A stretch of 64,000 nt of DNA from Bryum argenteum (taxonomy: Eukaryota > Streptophyta > Bryopsida > Bryales > Bryaceae): the NCBI GenBank assembly GCA_037043015.1, contig CM073328.1, positions 2,963,409 through 3,027,408 of the forward strand. The letters are read 5' to 3'. The translations under genes and the position numbers were made by a program. Each line of letters starts with the position of its first letter. The first letter of the stretch is position 1. Below the pieces are notes generated by a model that saw only the letters and a list, made by a program, of their open reading frames with translations, was not told the origin of the DNA and did no database searches. This document shows, piece by piece, positions 9,968 to 21,322 of this stretch.

Positions 9968-11563
9968 ATGGACATAGGCGAAGTGCTTGCCACGGTCCCG
10001 GATTCAATATTCCAGCATCTTGGTCGCACCTGCTCGGCTCGAGAGATAGTGCAACTAAAATGTGTCTGCAAAACATGGACGCAATTAGTATCCGAGAACA
10101 GTGTGATTGTTGCAATATCCCGGTCGGAGGATGACACCAAGGATTGGTACTTCCCGTTGCGATTTGAGCTCGATCCTTACAAAGAAATCGAAGGGGAGGA
10201 CTGGAACTCTTTCACATGGTCAGGTGTTCACCACGCATCAGGAGAGATTCACCGCTTGCCTCCCCTTCCACCTTTCGATTGGGAGTCCATTCTGCGTGCT
10301 CCGCAAATGCCGTTGGGAATCCAATACTACGACCTTCGTCTTGGCTGTCTCATTGCCAGCGCAGGAGGGCTTTTGCTCTTCGCCAACGAGGTATACTTCT
10401 CATTCATGTCTTCTAATATAACGCATTTTTGTATTTGATCAACTTGCTCGGAAGAAACTCAGCTCAATAGTTACAACTGAGAGGCCGGTCATAACTACAC
10501 GTGTATTGACTACGATATTTGTTGAAAATGCCCACTTCTTGATAATGGCGATCAGATGATCACATGGAATTCTCCAAGTTCACTTGTGGTGTTAAACCCA
10601 CTTACTCAACAATGGAGGTCACTGCCCGCAGCACGTGCACTTCCAATAACTCTTGAAAAAAATAAGATCATCGAGGCACACATGACGGTGGATGAGAGAG
10701 CCGATTCATACAAAGTGATCATCACATTTCTTCATCATGTCTGTATTTACACATCCACGTCCGACTCCTGGCAATACCGGAGTTGTTCGGAGGTCATACC
10801 CTTCGGCACTCAACCGCCTTTCGGAGCCATACCTGAAGAGGTCGATGGAACAGACTTCAGGGATGCTTCATGTGTGCTTGCTGCTGGAAAGCTTTACTAT
10901 GTCCAGCTAGCCATTGAAGGATACGACAGGATAGAGGCAATGCGAACGCTATTACCGCTATTACCGTTTGAAGCTGTAGATATTGGATCACTGGGCTGTA
11001 TAGAAATGGTTGAAGTCGATCATGAGGCGGGGACGCAGAAGCCCCCTGTTCGGTTTGACCTCGGGAATTACTTTCTCTCTGAATTGGATGAATACTATGG
11101 TTTAGGAATAGAAAGCTTCCAGGTGAACATTGTGGGATGCGTGAATGGCTTGTACGCTATCCTCCCAGCACTGAGAAGATATAAAACGATTGTGGACATT
11201 GACAGATTGCGGGCTAAGAGTGTACGTGACCCCGATCGATGGTATAAGTTGCCCCTGCAATTTTACATTTTACAGATGAGTGGTACTGGCTCAGGGGCTA
11301 TGGGCGTCCTGCACATACGAATTCCATCCACTATGAGTGAGGAAGAGAAGATATCCAGACTGAGTTGCGACGAATTAGCACCCTGGTACTCGTGCATTAG
11401 AAGGGGACGAGTGATAAGGTTGCTGTGGGGTGATTATCTGGTGGACTACGATGTGGTGACTGGTATTTCGACGACAAAGATTCTTCCAAACAGATCCTTC
11501 GGTACGCAGTATGAGCATGCACTGGCTCTGGATTACAGGGCAAGCTTTCACATGTCGCCTTAG
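9968..11563 (+). CDS. F-box protein with kelch/FBA-like C-terminal region
   Basis: Two exons: 9968-10390 and 10556-11563, with a 165-bp intron in phase 0 (GAG|GTATAC ... ATCAG|ATG). The product is about 476 residues. The F-box lies at residues about 7-45 (VLATVPDSIFQHLGRTC...VQLKCVCKTW) and would bind SKP1 in an SCF ubiquitin ligase. The remainder shows the plant F-box/kelch pattern: WYFPLRF, the strongly conserved GCLIASAGGLLLF, LVVLNPLTQQWRSLP, VCIYTSTSDSW. This region would form a beta-propeller that binds substrate. No frame damage seen. The intron position is also kept in the pseudogene at 6660-8660. The substrate is unknown. The acceptor at 10555 is my choice; a neighbouring AG is possible. 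Confidence 0.85.
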
Positions 11564-12900
11564 TAATACTTTCGCATGTGCTTTCTTCAATTTAATCGTA
11601 TGGCGGGATCCCGAGGTCCCATAAAATTCCAACATCAGCTTCAAATGAAGGATATTGCATTTTCGGAATAATATAGCATTCTGTTCATAAACTCAATGAG
11701 AAAAAATATTTTATTTTTGGATGCATCCTAACTAAGAGAATCTGAGAAGTAAATTTTGATTTTTGGAACCTCAAATTATTGATGAAGGAATGGTATTTAT
11801 CAAAACACATACATCCTTGTTAATAGGTTCAATTTCTCTAAGTATGAATAGCTTAATAAATGAGACATTCCCAATTATTGGATATCTAATTTGCTATAAG
11901 GTTGGACACTTGGACTTAGACTAGATAACATGTTTTGTGGAGAATTCAAATATGGTAGGTTGTGTGAAGTTTGTGGTGTGTGAAGTGTTAGGTTTGCCTC
12001 TTGTAAAGAAGGGCAATGTCTTCGTCACTCATTTTTCATCTTTAAGATAAATTGATTTAACTAGTGATTTTTTTAAATATTTTTTTAAAATAAATAAATC
12101 ATTGAGTTATATAATTGCTTCTGTAGTGAAGCTACATCATATAATTGACAAAAAAATGAATCAGAAGATGCTCCAAATAGATGTAGCAACATCATAGATT
12201 TGACAAGAATCAACTAGAAGATGCTCTAAATATATTGACTGCGACCAAACATAACATGCAGATAATCAAAACATAAAAAGTGGCACCGAAAAAGTGGTGT
12301 GACCAAACTTAGCATGGGGAGGATAGGAAGATAGAGACATTAAAAGTTAAACTTAGCATGATTGTGGAAGATATGAAAATAGTAACATAAAAGTGAAACT
12401 TAGCATGTGGAAGATATGAAAATAGAAACATACAAAGTGAAACTTAGCTTGTGGAATCTTGATAGGAAGATAGAAATATAAAAGTGGTTGGATTACAGTT
12501 GAGGTACAAAAAAATTAAGGGACAAGCAAGGAGATAAAGACATAGTGTCTTATGTAATACATTGGCCAAGCCTATCCTAACTTTTCATCCTATCATGGTT
12601 ACTTACTTAAGGATATAACTAAAAAAATTCTATGACCATGATAGGTCACTGCCTCATAACCTCACAATATATGGGTGAAGATACTCTAATATATGAATAC
12701 CAATAAAGGAAAGTTCTAACTTTAGAAAAGAAACACATTAAGTAATTATGTTAGAAAACGTGGAAGGTGTGGTAGCTTACAACCGGTGGACTCCTGACGA
12801 CTGACGTTCGCGTTCAGTGTCTGAATATCATTCAGCAGAATTCCCCGCCCCGACTTCAAGGAAAAGCATCCAAGTAAAAACTCTCTCAGTGTTTTCATCG
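11564..12900. other. AT-rich intergenic sequence
   Basis: No gene recognised. Around 12290-12490 the words GAAACTTAGCATG, GGAAGATATGAAAATAG and ATAAAAGTG recur loosely, suggesting a degenerate local repeat. Confidence 0.4.
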
Positions 12901-12907
12901 CAGCAGG

Positions 12908-13115
12908 CAATCAGTAGGGCAATAGCTGTGATAATGGAAGCTTTGAGAAGGAAATCAACAGGGCAATAGCTGTGATAATGGAAGTTTTGAGAAGGGAGGC
13001 TGATAACGGAAGCTTTGAGAAGGGAAGGGAGGTTGCGATAGGCAACGATTTAGCGATAGGGAAAACGGAAAACGACTTAGCGATAGGATAACGATTTAGC
13101 GATCGTGGGAGATAT
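12908..13115. repeat. Short degenerate tandem repeats
   Basis: Two units of about 45 bp share GGGCAATAGCTGTGATAATG and GAAGCTTTGAGAAGG. They are followed by three copies of a motif like CGATTTAGCGATAGG at about 13045-13105. No coding content is recognised. Confidence 0.6.
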
Positions 13116-13308
13116 ATGTTTGGCTTCTCGAACTCTAAGTTGACGGATACACTACGCCCTGCCATTGCTCCACAAATGGTTACTAAATAGCCTTATAAGA
13201 GCATTCGCAATGGCCTATTTATAGAACTAGCTAACTGTAGTGCCACCCCTTGAATCCACAGACTCGCTAAAGGACCTTGCTAAATGACCATACTATGTTC
13301 CACATTCA

Positions 13309-13622
13309 CTACGTCCAAGGAAATGAAAATAATGAAAAGACGCTTAAATCAAAGAAAAAAAAATGCAAAAAAGAACTTAAGATTCTAGTATGGAGACTTG
13401 GAGAGGTGTGTGTGCAATGGCGGGCGGCCACATCTGTCGTAAGCATGTCCTCTACACGCACTTGCATCAATTGCTGATGCTCTTCTTCCAAAGTCGAGTT
13501 CTGTTGCTGCAGATCATGCTCTTCCTGTTCCATCCTCGGTCCACTCACAACATTCCGATAAGGATTCCGATGAGGGTGGAGCTCGAGTAACTGGTGGAGT
13601 TGTTGCCACCGCTCTTGCTCCT
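13309..13622 (-). pseudogene. 3' part of RING copy 2, cut off by a solo LTR
   Basis: The minus-strand frame from the LTR border reads QERWQQLHQLLELHPHRN, then RMEQEEHDLQQQNSTLEEE and LMQVRVE. This is the continuation of the coiled-coil repeat in RING copy 2. The frame runs on to a stop at 13309 through a low-complexity Phe/Leu tail that is probably not original. Without the LTR it joins the upstream part in the same frame. It would be translated only if the LTR is removed by splicing. Confidence 0.65.
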
Positions 13623-13881
13623 TGTTCGAATCCATAGTTCAAGAACACAAGTCACTAGTTAGCTCAGTAGTTACTAATTAGTTTGAGCAAGAAGATACGC
13701 AGTTACTAGTAGTTACTTGTCTCCATCGTGTAGTCACTAGTTAGTGAGCATCGAAGTACTTAGCTGATGTTGGCTCTTCATACTGTTTACTGTTTTCACT
13801 TCATCTGTCGCTCATGAAATAAAAGTTGCCTTTCGTGCTGTATGTGTTGGCTTGTATCTTTCTGGTTCCTATTATGCAACA
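13623..13881. mobile_element. Solo LTR (or small TRIM-like LTR) inserted in RING copy 2
   Basis: A 259-bp segment starts TGTTC and ends CAACA, the usual TG...CA LTR termini with TGTT/AACA inverted ends. It is flanked by the 5-bp direct repeat CTCCT (13618-13622 and 13882-13886), as expected for an LTR-retrotransposon target duplication. Removing it together with one CTCCT rejoins two coiled-coil segments in frame. Internal words such as ACTAGTTA recur, and AATAAA is present near 13816. No internal retrotransposon domain is seen, so a solo LTR is the simplest reading. Confidence 0.75.
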
Positions 13882-14586
13882 CTCCTCGACACGCACTTGC
13901 ATCAATTGGTGATTCTCTTCTTCCAAAGCCGAGTTCTGTTGGTGCACATCACACTCTTCCTGTTCCATCCTCTTTCCTGAGCTCACAGCATTCCTATGAA
14001 CTTGGAGCTGGAGTAACTCGCGGCGTTGTTGCAACCGTCGTTGCTCTTGCACACAAACTCGCATCAATTGCTGAATCTCTTCTTCCAAAGCCGAGTTCTG
14101 TTGCTGCAAATCACGCTCTTCAAGTTCCATCCTCGCTAGCTCATCCTCTGCCGACAGCGGATCCAAGCTTTTCAAGTTCGTCTCCAATCGAATGTGCTGT
14201 AGCATCATCTCAGCACCTGAAGCGTCACGACCCAAACCTAATTCCTCGGGTGTCATGTGAGGAACGAATGTCTCTGGATTTGGCGGGCGCGGGGGAACGA
14301 CGCCGTTGTTACACATGCTACCAGAGGGCCGTGTTACCTCGCAAGCACCAGTAGCGAAGAGAGTGAGGATGTTCATGTCTCTGTTCAGAATGGTCCCACA
14401 CACTGGGCATGGCATCCGATTTGGCTCGTCCCGGAGCCTGTAGTGCATGCAAGGCCAGCAAAAGACGTGACCACACGAGGTGGCTACTGGATCCCTTGGA
14501 GGCTTCCAACAAATGTGGCACTCCAATGCACTGGCACCTCGAGGCTCGGATTCGATCGAACTATCACGGCCTTCTTCCATGGCCAT
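13801..14586 (-). CDS. RING-finger E3 ligase-like protein with coiled-coil repeats (copy 2, LTR-truncated)
   Basis: Paralogue of the gene at 933-1742. The ATG at 14586 matches the start of the other copies (MAMEEGRD). The C3HC4 RING has all ligands (CHIC...CGHVFCWPC...CPVC). The linker PPRPPNP and one and a half coiled-coil units follow. The reading frame enters the solo LTR after residues VRVEE and ends at 13801, giving 261 residues whose last 26 or so are LTR-encoded. As an alternative, a GT donor at CAA|GTGCGT and an AG just before the restart at 13617 would splice out the LTR in frame and restore the coil. RNA evidence is needed to choose. Likely role: ubiquitin ligase, substrate unknown. 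Confidence 0.7.
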   Translation of the reverse strand: MAMEEGRDSSIESEPRGASALECHICWKPPRDPVATSCGHVFCWPCMHYRLRDEPNRMPCPVCGTILNRDMNILTLFATGACEVTRPSGSMCNNGVVPPRPPNPETFVPHMTPEELGLGRDASGAEMMLQHIRLETNLKSLDPLSAEDELARMELEERDLQQQNSALEEEIQQLMRVCVQEQRRLQQRRELLQLQVHRNAVSSGKRMEQEECDVHQQNSALEEENHQLMQVRVEECCIIGTRKIQANTYSTKGNFYFMSDR

Positions 14587-15110
14587 GGGTTGCTCTGATT
14601 TCCAAATCAAATCTCGTAGTGATACGTGCAACTTAACCACACGCGCTGAATTACGTAGAGCACGTAATCAAACGAAATGCAAGCTCATTTGCAGTGGCTT
14701 TGACTGAAGCTAAGCGTTGTGGGTATGGCTTCAGGGCCTGCCCCGAGTCTACTTATGTAGGTCCAAGTGGTGCTTCCTCGGTAGTCAAGTAATGCTTCCT
14801 CGTTAGTAAGATTCGTCGTGAGTTGAGTGTGGGGAGTCGTCGTGATATGAAACTGGGCCTGCAAAGGTGAGTCGAGGACGAGCAAGGAGCGACACTCCAT
14901 GGAACTGAGGCCTGCACCACCGAGTGTGCGACAATGTTGGGCTACCTTGAAATTGTGAGTGACTCAGATGGGGCTTGCGTGTGAGGCTTCGTTGAGCTTC
15001 ATCAGAAGCATCAAGACGCATTTATGGCTAGGGCGATTTTGCATATAATTATACCATATTGGATGCTTGCCATCAAATCATAGCATATTACTATTATCTA
15101 GGTTCATCCT
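14587..15110 (-). promoter_or_regulatory. 5' flank of RING copy 2, duplicated with copy 1
   Basis: Matches 1743-2265 along its length, including the CCTACATAAG minus-strand motif near 14750-14760 and the block CATCAGAAGCATCAAGACGC near 15000-15020. It marks the duplicated segment and probably holds the promoter. Confidence 0.4.
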
Positions 15111-18100
15111 TTAATCATTAAATGTTCATAGAAAAATGCTACAATACAAGCACGTACGGAGAAGGCTATGGCCATGCAAATTATGAAAATGTACAAGATG
15201 TACCTAGTTTCTATCAAATAATAAATCCATCTTCCTATCAATTAAAAGAATAAATAAAAAATAAAAAATACATATGAAAAAGGGTTTTGCCGTTTTGGAC
15301 TTTTGATGCACAAGCTTCAACAAACAAAAAGTAATTTCAATAGGTATTTAAGAATGATTCTAGGTAATGAAGGGTTATTTCTTAGAATAGTTGTAGACAA
15401 ATGAATCTCAAATTTAAGAACATTTCTCATAAAATACATATGGAGAGTCCTCGGTGAAGTTAAGAACTTAAGACTCTTGATTATTTACGCTTAAAAAGAT
15501 TACCAGAGGACCTAGTCGTTTAAATCAGACTTCCATTTTTATTAAAGGAGAAGGAGTTTACTATGGTCAGTGCACTGAACTTTGTGGAACTAATTATGCG
15601 TTTATGAAAAAGTAGAGGTAAAGTAGAGGTAAAGCGATGGATTAAACTTTTGTACATGTGGACTTAGAAAGTGACAGGGATAATCCACAATTCTGCTGAA
15701 GCACATTTTAACCCTTAGACAATAGACGATCATGGTGTTTGGGAGCTCTAAACTCCAAAAGTGGGATTTCATACCACCTTGTAAACTTCGAAGTCTAAAA
15801 ATTTTTTTACACTATTTCATAAAAACTAACCATAGGATCTTGAAGAAAAATATCATCAACGGTAGTTAGAATTTTAACTGTTGAATCTTAGCCATTCATA
15901 CAAACATAACATTCAAAGTTGATGCAAACATTCTAGCCATTCGTGCAAAGAACAATGTGATGCTTAATAACTCAACCATAACTCATATATTTTAATTCAT
16001 ATAGATTACTAAGTTGTGCATGCCCATGCATAATACTAGACACTCATATGGCTTTTTAAATCTTCATGCATATTATTTACTGGTAGAAGATAGAATTTAG
16101 GGAAGCACAAAAATAAGCATCATGTTTATGGTATTTTGTTAGGGGAGAAATGTAGGGTGACTCGGTGAGTAGGTACCTTTATGAGTTTGTGAATTTTGGG
16201 AAATAAGATAATTAAAATTTTTCTAAATTTCAAATTTCAACTTTGAAAAACTTTGAAAAAAAAGTAAAAAAATTAAAAAATTAAAAAAATAAATTTTTAA
16301 AAAAATAAAAAAAATTTAAAAAAAAATGTAATATTACGAAAATCTTTGAATCTCGCAAAGCAGTTAATTCTTGAAGGGTGCCCTTGTTGAATTTGTAAGA
16401 GTTTCAACTAGGGTCACTTAAAAACCTGAGTAAAAAATAGCTAAAAAATATTTGAAAAAAATAATCTAAAAAAAAAGTTTGAAAAAAGAATCCTTTTGTG
16501 CCTGCTCCAAAGCTATAACTAATATTAGTGTATATTAAAACTCCAAAAGTGAAGATTGACTTCTGCAATTTTTCTTATATACACTAAAAATCTTAGGCGA
16601 AAGTATCGATTCTAATTAGTTTCATCTAGGCTATCCAAAATAACAAAACAACGAAGTTGAAGGCCTTGGTCGTTTAGAGGTTACATGTGAGATTAGAGAG
16701 GATTTTTTGTATTGTGATTCACTTGCTAGATTCTTCACCAATAAACACATTGTCTTAAAAAGTAAATGTGTTTGATCTGAAAGATTAATTGTACTAAGCA
16801 TCTTTGGACAAAAAACAAATAATATTATTGGAAATTGATGGATCTTTACACGCCTCACAAAGAGTCAAGGCATTCATGTGATATGTAACATTCTTATCAT
16901 GAACCCAACACTAATCACTTTATACAAGATCGTTGTCTTATGATAACTTACTTAAAAGAAAGAAATCTCAGAAAGTTGCTAAGGAAAATATATAGGCTGA
17001 TGCTTAATATTTCAGTTTGGCTAGTATTATATACTCATGCAACCAATGTGTACTTCTTACTATCAATAAATAGACCTCATACATTCACCAAAAGTTATTT
17101 CAACAATTCAAATTCTTTTCATTTCCTTAAAATTGTACTTAGAGACTCTTAAGCCTTTTCAGAAGATTATGTTTTAGGAATATTAAATATTTGAGGTGGC
17201 CATTCGATCCACTCTAAATAGGGAACTAATCATATATTAATCGTCACGCCATCAATAGACGCTTCACATGGTAAGTCAAGCCATTCACGGGTCGAAGAAG
17301 GGCAAAAATCCTCTCATGAGATTGATCTTTAAGATATTTTGACTATCACATCTATTTGGTTTTGAGTTTTTGACCTTGAATGTACTCAATTGTGAATTTG
17401 CAATTTATGTATCACAAATGCGGATTTAGGAATATGGCTAAGCTAAACATCGTAGACTTGTAAAGTGTCATTGTGCAATGATCTATTTACAATAAAATCT
17501 TTATGTGTGATATTGAATGACAAATATCTGCATATCGGATATTGGCCTACAAGATATATACCTACCGGTTCTAACTTGTCAGGTATCAATTGGAGAGAAG
17601 AGAACAAGGAGTACGTTATGGACTACTGTAGGTGATGAGGAGCGCTATGGCCAATAGCCGAGTTTGTACCCCCCCTCTTACGAGTCTTGTGAAGATAACT
17701 GGAAACGAAAGGAAAACTATTGCCATGTGTACAAAAGGAAAAATATTGCCATGTCTACAGGAGGCAGCAAGGTGGTTTATTTGTTTGGAAGCTTGAACAA
17801 CTGATTTGCAGAGTGGCTTTAGAAAAGTCACATGGAGGTAGATTCATAAGCTTTTTCAGTTAAAGAGGGGATCAGAGGTAAGTAAGTGGGGAGAAGGTGG
17901 TTTTGGAGAAGCTTCTCATCACCCTTTGCAAGTGGCTTACCTTAGGTCACATGAGTGTGGATACATTAGCAAGAGAGGAATGCAACTGATCGCAATTGGT
18001 TGTAGTTTTTGGCGACTTCTTCTTGGTGGTAGCTCATTTGATGTATAAGATGAGATTAGGTAAAAGAAGAGTAAAATATAGCGATTCAACCTGATAAATC

Positions 18101-18720
18101 AAGGTTTATGGTTTGTTTTCATTTTGGCAAAAGCAAACAAGTGCGCAAGAGCAATTAATTGGTGCCAAATTCTACCCTTTGTCTATTTTGCATAAGACCA
18201 ATGTTGAATATCACATCGGGTATTCTTTTTTTACATGACTCTCGTACTATATGACTCTCGTACTATAGAGCCTTACACAATATAATGAAGTTTTTCCTAG
18301 GAGTCACTTACAATTTAATAGAGCCTTTTGTCAACATAGTCCATTTCCTACTGATCTTCAAACTAAGGTGTAAGTTATGAAATTGAGTCTCAATGCATAT
18401 TAAGCTTTGGCTAACTAATTTTATTGGATAATCAAGAGGGATTGGAGGTTATAAAGGATTTTTATGTCAATTTCGAAGTACTTGACTTTCGGTTTGGAAG
18501 AGTTTGAAGTATCTATTGCCCTAAATCCCCTAATCGTGCAGCCTTTTTTGGTTTTTTGCTTTAATTTGAATTCTCATATATATTCTTCAGATCGAAATAA
18601 AAAGGTCCATCTTGTATACATTCTAGACTTTAATTTTTATTTTCAATTGTTGATTACAATGGCTAGATTAATAACCCTTGATCTTAATTGGCCAAGGTTG
18701 TCATACCAGGCGGACACGCC
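15111..18720. other. AT-rich intergenic sequence
   Basis: No gene recognised on either strand. 16250-16340 is an A-rich low-complexity tract. 15330-15770 resembles 3390-3690. Near 18700 the base composition rises towards the G-rich block. Confidence 0.45.
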
Positions 18721-18879
18721 GCCCGTCTGTCCGTCCGATTGAGCTCTGGCTCGCTCGATATGGTCAAACCTCTGTTGACTTTTAGTTTAGGTAAAAAAAC
18801 AAGGACGTGGCAGGGGTTTGGGTAAAAACCAAGCCACTTGGCCGCCACGTACGCGCCACGTAGGACTGAGGACAGGGCG

Positions 18880-19690
18880 GGTGAAACGGGTTAGGGGCGG
18901 GTGAGGGGGGGTGAGGGTGAGGGGGGATGGAGGTGAGGGTGAGGGGAGGGTGAGGGTGAGGGGGGGGGGTGAGGGTGAAGGGGGATGGAGGTGAGGGTCA
19001 AAGTGTGGGGGGATGGAGGTGAGGGTCAGGGTGAGGAGGCGGGTGAAGGTGAGGGGGGGTGGAGAGGGGAGGAGAAGAAAAGAAAGAGAGGAGTAGGGAG
19101 AGAAGGGGAGAGAAGAAGAGAGAAGGAAGGGAAGGGGAGGGAAGAGGAGAGAAGAGGAGGAAGGGGAAGAGGAGTGGAAGGATGGTCAATTTAATCATTG
19201 CAAATCCAAACATTCCCCCACTATATCCGGGATACTCCTAATCCCGGCTTTCATGAGGGAATGTTTGGATTTGCTTATCCCATTTATGATGCTTGTTTGC
19301 AAAATATAAGATCATAGATGAGAGAGATCACAAAAACCTTTGTAAAAAATTTTCAAAAAACTACGTGTGGTGGGTGAGAGGGGGAGGGACGGGTTACAAG
19401 GGTGGAAGGGCGGGTTAAGGGGGGGAGGGGCGGATTATGGAAGGGGGGGAGCGGATACCGGGGCATAGGGCGGGTATCGAAGGAAGTAGGGTAGGTACTG
19501 GAGGGCCAGAGTGGAGGGGGTAAGGGGGAGTGAGGGGAGAGTGGATGGAGTGAGGGTAAGAGGGTTGAGGGGAGGCGAGGGTGAGGGGGGTGAGAGTGAG
19601 GAGGAGGATAACGGTGGAAGGGTAAGGGGGGGGGTGATGGTGAGAGGGGGCTGAGCGGGGGTGAGGAAGGGAGTAGAGAGGGGAGGAGAA
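18880..19690. repeat. Two G-rich strand-asymmetric tracts around a hairpin
   Basis: 18880-19190 and 19375-19690 consist of GGTGAGGGTGAGGGG-type repeats with almost no C on the plus strand and many runs of three or more G, so quadruplex-prone. Between them 19200-19217 (CAAATCCAAACATTCCC core) recurs inverted at 19258-19275, with a second nested stem (CCGGGAT...ATCCCGG). The right tract ends where the 1.63-kb duplicated block starts (19696). The long Pro/Ser/Leu reading frames on the minus strand come from the repeat. Confidence 0.7.
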
Positions 19691-19695
19691 GACCT

Positions 19696-21322
19696 AAATC
19701 AAAACCTAAGACACTCACGGTGAAAGTTGGTACTCTTACCATGCCAAGTGATGAGGGATAATTGTGGGTGGTTTGGTGCAACTTCTTGGTACAATACGAC
19801 ATCTGTGGAATGATGTACAAAGCCGATGACAAAGATTCTTCTAAATGAAAGGCTTGAACCTAAATTGAGAGTGAAACCTAGCTTTTGAGTGAAGACCAAC
19901 CTTTCACATATCAATACTTAAAATCGAGAGGGGAGATGATGATTAATTTTATATAGATTCTTTAATTAGTAGGAATCGTATATTATTAATGATGTATTGC
20001 ATAGAATTGGTAACTTAAATTTGTGATTGCATCATGCTATGATTGAGGAGCTCTTTGTTGGAAAATATCTCTAACCACGCAATTTACTTACAATACCAAA
20101 GTTTGTCAATAATGTTATGCATGATCATTTTCCAATATGTACTCTTTAATTCAATGTCGATCTAAGTAAAAATAGATTGAGTGTACAAGGATCATACTTA
20201 GTTGTGATTCTATTGAAAAGCGATCTCATGCTAACACAACAGTTAAACCTTTAGAAATTCTTGCTACCTTGCACCATTAGAGTTGTCTTTCTAAAAGAAA
20301 CAAGAAAAAGCAAGCTAGCTACTCCTTGCGCAAATGTACTTGCACTTGATGGAAGGTCACTCAGCCTCTGTCTCTCCACCGGCTGTCTCTCCACCGGCTG
20401 TCTCTCCACCGGCTGGTGAAAGGCTGCGATTCATTTCCGCCAATTCGGACTCCAGCCTCAGAAGCTTTCGCTTCTTCAGGCGATTCTTTTCAGTCAAGAC
20501 CAAGTTCCGATGCTCCAGGACACCCGCTTCTCGTTGCGACTCCAATTCCTCCTCATTGAGGGTGTGCAGCAATTGCTTTTCGTTGCTGATTTCCTGCTGC
20601 ATCACATGTAGCATCCTCTGAGCGGCGGGAGCGTCAGGACCCAACTCACGTAACACACGCACATTCACAGGGAAGAATGATGCTGGATTTGGCGGGCGCG
20701 GTGGAAGGACGACCGCGTCGTGAGAGGCTGGAGTTGCTGCGACTGTCCCGGTAGCGCCATTGGCATGGAGACAAAGGATGTTCATGTTTCCGTTCAAGAT
20801 GGTTCCACACACTGGGCATGGCTGCCGATTAGGATCGTCCTGGAGGCAGTGGTACATGCATTGCCAGCAGAAGATGTGACCGCACGAGGTGGCTACTGGA
20901 TCCCTTGGGGACTTCGCGCACATTCGACATGCCCATGCATTGGCACGCAGAGGCTGTGGTTCACACTGAACACGACCTCGTTTCATGGCTATAGCTCGAT
21001 TCTTCCGCAAATCCAAGCTCACGTATTGACTACCTAGAGCACAAAACTAGCAATGGAAAGCAGCACAAAACTAGCAATGGAAAGCAGCACAAAACTAGCA
21101 ATGAAAAGCACCGATTGCTCCAGATGGGAGATGGTATGGCATCAGGTATGGCTTGGATCTGCTATTTGTAGGTGGGGATGGTAATCTCGGTGGTGGGAGT
21201 CGGCAATGGCTGATGAGCCTCGTTAGTCGTGATGTGAAGAAGTGGTACATTCGAATCTAGACATACCTGCCGAGGCGGCTGAATGGCGAACCAGCTGAGA
21301 CCTAAAAGTACAAGAAAGTGAA
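19696..21322. repeat. Recent 1.63-kb segmental duplication, copy A
   Basis: Nearly identical to 22759-24388. I see only about six differences: a 2-bp indel near 20225, one G indel in the RING gene, and three or so substitutions near the right end. It holds a full RING gene with about 650 bp of 3' and 330 bp of 5' flank. Confidence 0.9.
20357..20986 (-). CDS. RING-finger E3 ligase-like protein, intact copy 3A
   Basis: Single exon, 209 residues, start ATG at 20986 (a longer upstream frame has no ATG). The C3HC4 RING spans residues about 20-63 (CRMC...CGHIFCWQC...CPVC). The linker VVLPPRPPNPASF is shared with the other RING copies. A coiled coil follows at about 125-190 (MQQEISNEKQLLHTLNEEEL, then KKRKLLRLESELAEM). 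The C-terminus AGGETAGGETAGGE comes from a 15-bp unit repeated three times (20358-20418). The RMA-like RING suggests an E3 ubiquitin ligase, with the coil probably for dimerisation or substrate binding. No transmembrane segment. Most intact RING gene of the cluster. Confidence 0.8.
   Translation of the reverse strand: MKRGRVQCEPQPLRANAWACRMCAKSPRDPVATSCGHIFCWQCMYHCLQDDPNRQPCPVCGTILNGNMNILCLHANGATGTVAATPASHDAVVLPPRPPNPASFFPVNVRVLRELGPDAPAAQRMLHVMQQEISNEKQLLHTLNEEELESQREAGVLEHRNLVLTEKNRLKKRKLLRLESELAEMNRSLSPAGGETAGGETAGGETEAE

Noticed and set aside
19353..19832. Pro/Ser/Leu-rich minus-strand protein
   Set aside because: Translation of the G-rich tract joined to flanking sequence; no ATG at its start and no counterpart beyond the duplicated part at 22704-22895.
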